Shown: positions 1 to 5,770 of the stretch, one piece after another
How positions within the stretch are numbered: the first letter of the stretch is position 1
How the letters are laid out: every line of letters begins with the position of its first letter
Assembly (NCBI GenBank): GCA_013813605.1
Contig: JACCRL010000212.1
Coordinates: forward strand, 1-8,529
Direction: 5' to 3'
DNA length: 8,529 nt
Source: Gemmatimonadaceae bacterium
GTDB taxonomy: Bacteria > Gemmatimonadota > Gemmatimonadetes > Gemmatimonadales > Gemmatimonadaceae
Made by a program: the position numbers and the translations under genes
The notes under the pieces: model-generated
Seen by the model: the letters and a program-made list of their open reading frames with translations, nothing else
The model's database searches: none
What the model was told of the DNA's origin: nothing

Positions 1-76
1 CAACCAGGAGAGCGCCAGCGACGAGCGAAACCCTTGAAACGGAGCAGCGAACCGACCAACGCGTGAGCCGTGCCAT
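1..76 (-). CDS. N-terminus of an exported protein (partial)
   Basis: The gene reads leftward from an ATG at 76-74 and runs off the left edge, so only 25 residues are visible. They begin MARLTRWSVR and continue into a hydrophobic stretch ending SLVAGALLV. A positively charged start followed by a hydrophobic core is the pattern of a Sec signal peptide or an N-terminal membrane anchor, so the product is probably envelope-associated or secreted. The start is well supported: an exact AGGAGG lies 6 bases upstream. It is the next gene downstream of the aminopeptidase-like lipoprotein on the same strand, 67 bases away, and could be co-transcribed with it or use its own promoter. No mature sequence is visible, so the function is unknown. 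I am fairly sure a gene starts here and cannot say which. Confidence 0.62.
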   Translation of the reverse strand, partial: MARLTRWSVRCSVSRVSLVAGALLV

Positions 77-82
77 GCACTT

Positions 83-88
83 CCTCCT
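83..88 (-). promoter_or_regulatory. Strong Shine-Dalgarno (AGGAGG) for the left-edge gene
   Basis: On the minus strand the sequence reads AGGAGG, then AAGTGC, then ATG. This is a full match to the anti-Shine-Dalgarno core with 6-base spacing. It fixes the start of the partial gene at 76 and is the strongest ribosome site in the window. By contrast, dnaE, ricT and metG have weak sites or none. Confidence 0.7.
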
Positions 89-94
89 GTCAGC

Positions 95-123
95 AACGTA
101 CGGGAGGGGAAAGGCCGTCGCAA
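95..123 (-). promoter_or_regulatory. Possible sigma-70-like promoter for the left-edge gene
   Basis: On the minus strand TTGCGA (123-118, 4 of 6 to TTGACA) and TACGTT (100-95, 3 of 6 to TATAAT) are separated by exactly 17 bases, in the short gap before the left-edge gene. Transcription would start near 88, leaving a leader of only about 12 bases with the Shine-Dalgarno at its very 5' end. The matches are weak and the short leader argues against it. The gene may simply be read through from the aminopeptidase gene. Confidence 0.22.
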
Positions 124-134
124 TAGAAAGTTCA

Positions 135-157
135 CCGGTTCGGTCAGGGCAAACCGG
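135..157 (-). terminator. Weak hairpin spanning the aminopeptidase stop codon
   Basis: CCGGTT and AACCGG arms of 6 bp (135-140 and 152-157) enclose an 11-base loop that contains the stop codon of the aminopeptidase gene. A second CCGGTT at 173-178 could pair with the same AACCGG instead, giving an alternative fold. On the minus strand the hairpin is followed by a mixed pyrimidine-rich stretch (TGAACTTTCTATT), not a run of T, so it is not a convincing intrinsic terminator. It could be a weak attenuator between the two minus-strand genes, or coincidence in GC-rich DNA. Confidence 0.2.
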
Positions 158-1238
158 AGGCCCGGCAAACGGCCGGTTCGCTCGGGCAGCCGAGCCATTT
201 CCGCACTGCGCCGAAGGGATCTTCGGGGGAAGATCTGGCGAGCCGGACGATGCGCCCGATCGAACGCCGCAGGCTTCGCCCTTCCCGCTCGTAAAGAAGA
301 TCGAAGACGTCCAGATCGCTCGCATATACGAGCCGCGAAAGAAGCGATGCGTTGTCGAGCGGTACCCGCTCGGCGTAGCGCGGACTGATGGTACGGAGCG
401 CGGGCCCGATCTCGTTCACCAGCGTCACGCGCGCCCTGGCGTACACCGTGTCCCTCACCGCTATCCTCGCCGCGCGATCCGTGGGATAGCGCGCATACGC
501 GGAATCCAGAGACCGAACGAGATTTGTCCAGAACCGTCCCAGCAGCTTGTCATCCTCCCAGTCAGCGTCCGCCCGGGCGGCGGCCGCCCCCTGCCCCCGC
601 GACCGAAAAAATTGCGCCGCCCCGCGAGCGCCGACGAACATCGCGAACGATTCGTTGAAGCGGGCCGCCCCCGCGGCGTAAAAGGTATTGTGGGTCAGCT
701 CGTGAATGACGGTGTTCGCAAGATTGACGGAGTCGCTCTTGAGCGTGGTGTTGAGCAACGGATCGTTGAACCAGCCGAGCGTACTGAACGCGTCCGCGGG
801 CCGAATGTAGACATCGAATCCCTGCTCGCGGAGTTTTGCCGCTGCGCGCCTGGCTTCGTCGAAGTCGAAATACCCCTTGTAAGGCACACGTCCGACAATG
901 GGGAACCACCAGGTATAGGCCTTAATGGTATCCCGGTGCGCGGCTGAAAGAAGAAGAACTAAAGTGTCGCTATCAACGCGTGAATATGTCGTGAAACTGT
1001 CTTTAGTTCTTAGCCCAATACTATCTCGAGCGTAAAGCCGCGCCGCAAGGACTACCTTGAGCTTCGCGCGCGCCATTTCTGGGGTACGGGGGTTCGCAAC
1101 CATTTCAGCGATTGGCTGGCGCCGGCTCAGAATCTTCGCCTCCTCCCAGGCGCCGCGACTCAGATAGCAGCCGGTCGGCGCGAATGCGAGTGCGAGAACG
1201 GCCAGCGCAACCGCTATCGCGAGGATTCCACGTCGCAT
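144..1238 (-). CDS. Putative zinc aminopeptidase, envelope lipoprotein (PF10023-like)
   Basis: This 364-residue protein resembles the predicted aminopeptidase family PF10023, whose members are exported and whose substrates are not established. Residues 1-20 form a signal peptide (MRRG, then an A/L/V-rich core). PTGC at 21-24 gives Cys24 as a likely lipidation site, although Pro at -3 is unusual for a lipobox. Family landmarks follow in order: TTYSRVDSD (83-91), WWFPIVGRVPYKGYF (110-124), STLGWFNDPLLNT (152-164), then the zinc site HELTH (179-183) with NESFA (195-199). His179 and His183 would bind zinc, Glu180 would be catalytic, and Glu196 a likely third ligand. The ATG at 1238 was chosen over an upstream in-frame ATG at 1304 because it places the signal peptide at the N-terminus; its ribosome site is weak (GGTAAG). 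Its start lies 11 bp from the divergent dnaE start. An AT-rich patch with atypical codons covers residues of about 70-96. The fold call is firm; the substrate is unknown. Confidence 0.87.
   Translation of the reverse strand: MRRGILAIAVALAVLALAFAPTGCYLSRGAWEEAKILSRRQPIAEMVANPRTPEMARAKLKVVLAARLYARDSIGLRTKDSFTTYSRVDSDTLVLLLSAAHRDTIKAYTWWFPIVGRVPYKGYFDFDEARRAAAKLREQGFDVYIRPADAFSTLGWFNDPLLNTTLKSDSVNLANTVIHELTHNTFYAAGAARFNESFAMFVGARGAAQFFRSRGQGAAAARADADWEDDKLLGRFWTNLVRSLDSAYARYPTDRAARIAVRDTVYARARVTLVNEIGPALRTISPRYAERVPLDNASLLSRLVYASDLDVFDLLYEREGRSLRRSIGRIVRLARSSPEDPFGAVRKWLGCPSEPAVCRASGLP
954..1011. repeat. Perfect 11-bp inverted repeat in an AT-rich patch
   Basis: AAGAACTAAAG at 954-964 and its exact reverse complement CTTTAGTTCTT at 1001-1011 flank 36 bases. 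The surrounding 80 bases (951-1030) are 40% GC by hand count, far below the rest of the window. The element lies inside the aminopeptidase coding sequence, about 240-300 bp upstream of dnaE. It could be a protein-binding site, a hairpin in either transcript, or chance. The repeat itself is certain; a role is not. Confidence 0.6.
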
Positions 1239-1249
1239 ATTCTTACCAT

Positions 1250-4200
1250 GTGTCCTTCGTCCACCTGCATTGCCACTCGGAATACTCGCTCCTCGACGGC
1301 GCAAACCGCATCGATGACCTGATCGCCCGGGCGCTCGAGTTCGAGCAACCCGCCCTCGCGCTAACCGATCACGGCAACCTCCACGGCGCCTGGGACCTCC
1401 AGGAGAAGGCGAAGAAGGCAGGCATCAAGCCGATCATCGGGATGGAAGCCTACGTCGCACCCGGCGACCGGCGCTCCCGCGACCGTGTCGGCGGCGGCGA
1501 CCGCGGCAAGCCCTACTACCATTTGGTACTACTCGCCCAGAGCACCGTTGGTTACAGGAATCTAGTAAAGCTCTCGTCGCTCGCCTACACCGAAGGATTT
1601 TACGCCAAGCCGCGCGTCGACCGCGAGCTGCTCGCGAAGTACAACGAGGGGATCGTCGTGTCCTCCGCGTGCATGGCGGGGGAAATTGCCAGCCACCTTC
1701 TCGCCGACGAGTACGACCAGGCGCGCGAGACCGCGGCGTGGTACGCGGGAGTTTTCCGCGACCGCTACTACCTCGAAGTGCAGGCGCACGAATCGGAGAA
1801 CCAGGCGACGCTCAACCGCCGCGTGTTTCAGCTCGCCGAGGAAGTAGGGCTGCCCGTCGTCGCCACGAACGATGCGCACTTCCTGCGTCGCGAAGACCAC
1901 GACGCCCACGACGTGCTTCTGTGCATCGGCCTCGGCAAGGACTTCGCCGAGACCAACCGGATGCACTACGACGAAGGACTGTACTTCAAGAACGGCGACG
2001 AGATCGCCGCCGCGTTTCCGGGCCGCAAGGACGTGCTCGAGAATACACTGCGCATCGCCGAAGAGAGCTCGATCGGGTTCTCGAAACAGTATCGTGTGCC
2101 GTCGTTCCCGTTGCCCTCGGGCGTGGAGACGGAGAACGAGTATCTCGTCCGCCTGTCCGAGGAGGGCGCGCGCGCGCGCTACGGCGATCCGCTCCCCGCA
2201 AATGTGCGCGAGCGGCTCGACTACGAGCTCGGCGTCATCACGAGCACGGGGTACGCGGGTTATTTCCTGATCGTCGCCGACTTCATCAAGGCGGCGCGCG
2301 ATAAGGGAATCCCCGTTGGGCCCGGCCGCGGATCGGCAGCCGGCTCCGTCGTCGCGTATTCGCTACGCATCACCGATGTATGTCCGCTCCGCTTCGACCT
2401 GCTGTTCGAGCGCTTCCTCAATCCGGAGCGCGTGTCGATGCCCGACATCGATGTCGACTTCTGCTTCGAGCGCCGCGGCGAGGTCATCGAGTACGTCCGC
2501 CAGAAATACGGGCGCGATTCGGTCGGGCAGATCATCACGTTCGGCACGCTCAAGTCGCGCGCTGCAATCAAGGACGTCGGCCGCACGCTCGGCTTCACGC
2601 CCGCCGAGACTGACTACCTCGCCAAGCTGATCCCGAATCATCCGAACTTCTCCCTGACGGTGAAGGAAGCGATCGAGCGGATTCCCGAGGTGCGCGAGCT
2701 GTACACCACGCGGAAGGAAGACACGCGCGAGCTGAAGGAAAAGAAGGCGCGATACCAGCAGCTGCTCGACTACGCGATGAAGCTGGAAGGACTCTCACGC
2801 CACGCCGGAGTACACGCCGCCGGGGTCGTCATCGCGCCGGGTCCGCTCGACGACTACGTGCCGGTGTGCACTCAGCCGTCCACCAGAGGCTCCGGTTCGG
2901 GCAGCGACGAATCCATCGTCGTGACGCAATACGACATGAACGCGCTCGAGAAGGCGGGCATGCTCAAGATGGATTTCCTCGGACTCACCACGCTCACCGT
3001 CATCAGCGACACCGTCGCGGGGATTCGCGAGCGAACCGGCTCGGCGCCCGAGCTCGACACGCTGCCGCTCGACGATCCGGCGACCTACCGGATGCTCCGC
3101 GCCGGGAAGACCGCCGGAGTGTTCCAGTTCGAGTCGCCGCTCGCGACCGACATGCTGAAGAACATCCGTGCCGACCGCTTCGACGATCTGGTCGCATCGA
3201 ACGCGCTGATGCGGCCGGGCCCGCTCGACGCGGGCATGCACAAGGTGTACATGCGCCGCAAGCGAGGTGAGGAGCCGGTGTCGTATATCCTCCCCGAGCT
3301 GGGGCCGATTCTCGAGAGCACCTACGGCGTCATTACGTACCAGGAGCAGGTGATGCGAATCGCGCAGGCTCTCGCCGGCATCTCGCTCGCCGAAGCGGAC
3401 CTGCTGCGCAAAGCGGTTGGGAAAAAGGACGCCGAGCTCATTCGGGAGGAGCTTGGAAAGTTCACGACGAAGTCCATCGCCCGCGGCTACGACGCGCGTG
3501 TGATCGAGGAGATCGCCGGCCAGATCGAGACCTTCGGCCGCTACGGCTTCAACAAGTCACACTCCGTCGCCTACTCGATTCTTTCCTACCAGACGGCGTG
3601 GCTCAAGACGCACTTCCCCGCCGACTTCATGGCGGCGCTCCTGTCGTCGCAGATCGGCGACACCGACAACGTCGTCAAGTACATCAACGAGGCACGCCAG
3701 CTCCACGTGCCCGGCGCGGCGGAGCCGGGTCTCGAGATCCTCCCTCCCGACGTCAACGAATCGGGTTACAAGTTCACCGTCGTCGGTGCGACAAAGATCC
3801 GCTTCGGCCTTGGCGCGGTGCGCAACGTCGGCCGCACCGCGATCGACTCCGTGATCGGCGCGAGAAAGAAGGATGGCCTCTTCCAGTCGCTGTTCGACCT
3901 CTGCGAGCGCATCGACCTCCGCATCTGCAACAAGAGAGTCCTCGAGGCGCTGATCCACGCCGGTGCGCTCGATTCGCTTGGCGGCCACCGCGCCCAGCTC
4001 GCAGCCGGTCTCGATGTCGCGATCAGGGAAGCGTCGCTCAAGCAGGAAGAGACTCTTACCGGACAGGCCTCGCTGTTCGGCGTGCCGGTCGGCAGTACGG
4101 AGAAGCCGCACGCACCGCCGGCGCTCCCCAACGTTCCCTCGTGGACTGAATCCGAGAGGCTTGCGAAAGAGAAAGAGATCCTCGGCTTCTATATCTCCGG

Positions 4201-4795
4201 TCATCCGCTGGAGAGATTCCGCACCGAGGCCGAGATTTTCGCAACGCACGCCGTGTCGGACCTCGGGCCGTGGCGCCCGGAGCAGATGACACTCTGCGTC
4301 GTCGTAACCGCGATCAAGCGTCAGCTCAGCAAGAAGACAGGCGGCGAGTTCGCGCGGCTCACGATCGAGGATTTTTCGGGCTCCGCCGAGGTACTCGTAT
4401 TCCAGGAAAAGTGGGCGGTGCTCTCGGATCACGTGCGCACCGATGTTCCGCTGCTCCTCAAGGGCGCGTACTCGAGGCGCGACGAGGGCGGCGACAATCC
4501 GATGTTCATCGTCGACTCGGCAACCAGGCTGGCGGAGATGCGGACCAACGGACAGGTGACCGTGGCTATCGACATCGTGAAGGGAGTCTGCACCGCTGGC
4601 GTGCTTAGTGACGTGAAGGCGATTGCCGAATCGTATCCCGGCCAGGCTCCGCTGGAGCTGCGCTGGAGCGATGGGAACGGCGGCCAGGCCCGCCTGCGCT
4701 CACGCTCGCTCACGCTTGCCGCTGATGGTGCGGCGCTGACCGCGCTGCGCGATATTCTCGGTAGTTCCGCCGTCCGCCTTCAACGCGGGAGCTGA
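1250..4795 (+). CDS. dnaE: DNA polymerase III subunit alpha (DnaE1 type)
   Basis: This is the catalytic subunit of the replicative polymerase, 1181 residues against about 1160 in E. coli. The PHP domain is N-terminal and begins SFVHLHCHSEYSLLDG. The palm carries GPGRGSAAGSVVAYSLR and MPDIDVDF, giving Asp401 and Asp403 (the same numbers as in E. coli), and MDFLG gives Asp575 as the third catalytic aspartate. A beta-clamp-binding motif QASLF lies at 939-943, and an OB-fold of about 70 residues starts near 1013. PHP residues His7, His9, Asp16, His41, Glu66, His91, Cys141, Asp208 and His210 match the metal ligands of active PHP domains. Two small insertions precede Asp575: a charged segment near RELKEKKARYQQLL and a GSGSGS linker. 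The GTG at 1250 was chosen because homology begins exactly there; in-frame TTG 1112 and ATG 1184 would add a non-homologous tail antisense to the aminopeptidase signal peptide. No Shine-Dalgarno is visible. accA follows after 3 bases. Confidence 0.98.
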   Translation: MSFVHLHCHSEYSLLDGANRIDDLIARALEFEQPALALTDHGNLHGAWDLQEKAKKAGIKPIIGMEAYVAPGDRRSRDRVGGGDRGKPYYHLVLLAQSTVGYRNLVKLSSLAYTEGFYAKPRVDRELLAKYNEGIVVSSACMAGEIASHLLADEYDQARETAAWYAGVFRDRYYLEVQAHESENQATLNRRVFQLAEEVGLPVVATNDAHFLRREDHDAHDVLLCIGLGKDFAETNRMHYDEGLYFKNGDEIAAAFPGRKDVLENTLRIAEESSIGFSKQYRVPSFPLPSGVETENEYLVRLSEEGARARYGDPLPANVRERLDYELGVITSTGYAGYFLIVADFIKAARDKGIPVGPGRGSAAGSVVAYSLRITDVCPLRFDLLFERFLNPERVSMPDIDVDFCFERRGEVIEYVRQKYGRDSVGQIITFGTLKSRAAIKDVGRTLGFTPAETDYLAKLIPNHPNFSLTVKEAIERIPEVRELYTTRKEDTRELKEKKARYQQLLDYAMKLEGLSRHAGVHAAGVVIAPGPLDDYVPVCTQPSTRGSGSGSDESIVVTQYDMNALEKAGMLKMDFLGLTTLTVISDTVAGIRERTGSAPELDTLPLDDPATYRMLRAGKTAGVFQFESPLATDMLKNIRADRFDDLVASNALMRPGPLDAGMHKVYMRRKRGEEPVSYILPELGPILESTYGVITYQEQVMRIAQALAGISLAEADLLRKAVGKKDAELIREELGKFTTKSIARGYDARVIEEIAGQIETFGRYGFNKSHSVAYSILSYQTAWLKTHFPADFMAALLSSQIGDTDNVVKYINEARQLHVPGAAEPGLEILPPDVNESGYKFTVVGATKIRFGLGAVRNVGRTAIDSVIGARKKDGLFQSLFDLCERIDLRICNKRVLEALIHAGALDSLGGHRAQLAAGLDVAIREASLKQEETLTGQASLFGVPVGSTEKPHAPPALPNVPSWTESERLAKEKEILGFYISGHPLERFRTEAEIFATHAVSDLGPWRPEQMTLCVVVTAIKRQLSKKTGGEFARLTIEDFSGSAEVLVFQEKWAVLSDHVRTDVPLLLKGAYSRRDEGGDNPMFIVDSATRLAEMRTNGQVTVAIDIVKGVCTAGVLSDVKAIAESYPGQAPLELRWSDGNGGQARLRSRSLTLAADGAALTALRDILGSSAVRLQRGS
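4787..4791 (+). promoter_or_regulatory. Ribosome binding site of accA inside the dnaE end
   Basis: GGGAG lies 7 bases before the accA ATG and overlaps the last codons of dnaE. This supports the ATG at 4799 as the accA start and translational coupling to dnaE, since the dnaE stop sits between this site and the ATG. Confidence 0.6.
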
Positions 4796-4798
4796 AGC

Positions 4799-5767
4799 AT
4801 GGCAACTGCGACTGGTCTTGAATTCGAAAAGCCGATCGCCGAGCTCGAAAAGCAGATCGATGAGCTGAAGAAGATGGCTGGTGACCGGCAGCTGAGCGTC
4901 GCCGAGGAGATCGCTCCTCTCGAGCAGAAGCTGGTGGACCTGCGCGAAGAAGTGTACCGGAATCTCACGCCATTCCAGCGCGTGCAGGTCGCCCGCAACA
5001 ACAAGCGGCCTTTCACCGCCGACTACATCAGGCTCGCGTTCACCGATTTCATCGAGCTGCGCGGCGACCGGGCGTTCCGCGACGACCCGGCGATAATGGG
5101 CGGCTGGGCGCGTCTCGACGACGACACGGTGATGGTGATCGGTCACCAGCGCGGGCGCGACACGAAGGAGCAGCTGAAGCGCAACTTCGGCATGCCGCAC
5201 CCCGAGGGTTACCGGAAGGCACTTCGGCTGATGAAGCTCGCCGAGAAATTTCATGTGCCGGTTGTGACGTTCATCGACACACAGGGCGCGTGGGCAGGGC
5301 TGGGGGCGGAGGAGCGCGGGCAATCTGAAGCGATCGCGCGCAACCTGTACGAGATGAGCCAGCTACAGGTCCCGATCGTCGCGACGGTGGTCGGCGAAGG
5401 CGGCTCAGGCGGCGCACTCGCCCTTGGCGTGGCCGACCGGGTGCTGATGATGGAGAACGCCGTGTACTCGGTGATCAGCGTCGAGGGATGCGCGGCGATT
5501 CTGTGGAAGGACGCCAAGAGTCCGGAGATCCGCGAAAAGGCGGCGGCCGCGCTCCGCATCACCGCTCCGGAGCTCCTCGAGCTCAAGGTCATCGACGAAG
5601 TGGTCCCCGAGCCGCGCGGCGGCGCTCACGCCGATCATCAGGCGGCCGCAACCGCGTTGCAGGGAGTGCTATGCCGTCACCTCGAGGAGCTGCGCAAGAT
5701 GCGACCGGAAAAGCTCGTGCGCCGGCGCCGGCAGAAATTCCTGCGCCTTGGACAGTGGGCCGAGTAG
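4799..5767 (+). CDS. accA: Acetyl-CoA carboxylase carboxyltransferase subunit alpha
   Basis: AccA pairs with AccD to form the carboxyltransferase that moves the carboxyl group from biotin-BCCP to acetyl-CoA, making malonyl-CoA for fatty acid synthesis in the cytoplasm. The 322-residue length is normal for the family. A helical, probably coiled-coil N-terminus (FEKPIAELEKQIDELKK, about 9-25, with a second helix to about 50) leads to RVQVARNNKRP, FTDFIELRGDR and the crotonase-like core. GEGGSGGALA (199-208), which forms an oxyanion-type loop, and GAEERGQSEAIARNL are intact. Two very conserved sites differ: DTPGAYPG reads DTQGAWAG (160-167), and the ISPEGCA site reads ISVEGCA (226-232). The C-terminus is strongly basic (RRRRQKF). 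dnaE-accA adjacency is also found in E. coli. accD is not in the window. Identity is certain; whether the substitutions affect activity is unknown. Confidence 0.97.
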   Translation: MATATGLEFEKPIAELEKQIDELKKMAGDRQLSVAEEIAPLEQKLVDLREEVYRNLTPFQRVQVARNNKRPFTADYIRLAFTDFIELRGDRAFRDDPAIMGGWARLDDDTVMVIGHQRGRDTKEQLKRNFGMPHPEGYRKALRLMKLAEKFHVPVVTFIDTQGAWAGLGAEERGQSEAIARNLYEMSQLQVPIVATVVGEGGSGGALALGVADRVLMMENAVYSVISVEGCAAILWKDAKSPEIREKAAAALRITAPELLELKVIDEVVPEPRGGAHADHQAAATALQGVLCRHLEELRKMRPEKLVRRRRQKFLRLGQWAE

Positions 5768-5770
5768 CAA

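Noticed and set aside
63..947. Long plus-strand open frame of 294 codons
   Set aside because: It is antisense to the aminopeptidase gene, whose zinc motif and family landmarks are clear; its Arg/Pro-rich translation has no recognisable domain and reflects GC-rich codon bias.
995..1024. Possible dnaE promoter with TACTAT at 1019-1024
   Set aside because: No acceptable -35 element at 16-18 bp upstream, and it would leave a leader of over 200 bases.
1248..1322. 24-codon open frame overlapping the dnaE start
   Set aside because: No Shine-Dalgarno and no distinctive composition; kept only as a point about dnaE start choice.
2166..2177. Alternating (GC)6 tract with Z-DNA potential in dnaE
   Set aside because: Short, codes for Ala-Arg repeats in frame, and such tracts are expected in very GC-rich coding DNA.
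3557..4432. Long minus-strand open frame of 291 codons inside dnaE
   Set aside because: Antisense shadow of a conserved polymerase region, with no recognisable domain or ribosome site.
4698..4717. Two near-identical 10-bp units GCTCACGCTC/T near the end of dnaE
   Set aside because: Encodes ordinary Leu/Arg/Ser/Thr residues of the C-terminal domain; no sign of copy number or function.
1250..4795. Intein or large insertion in dnaE
   Set aside because: Length and order of domains are normal; only a charged segment of a dozen or so residues and a GSGSGS linker are added.
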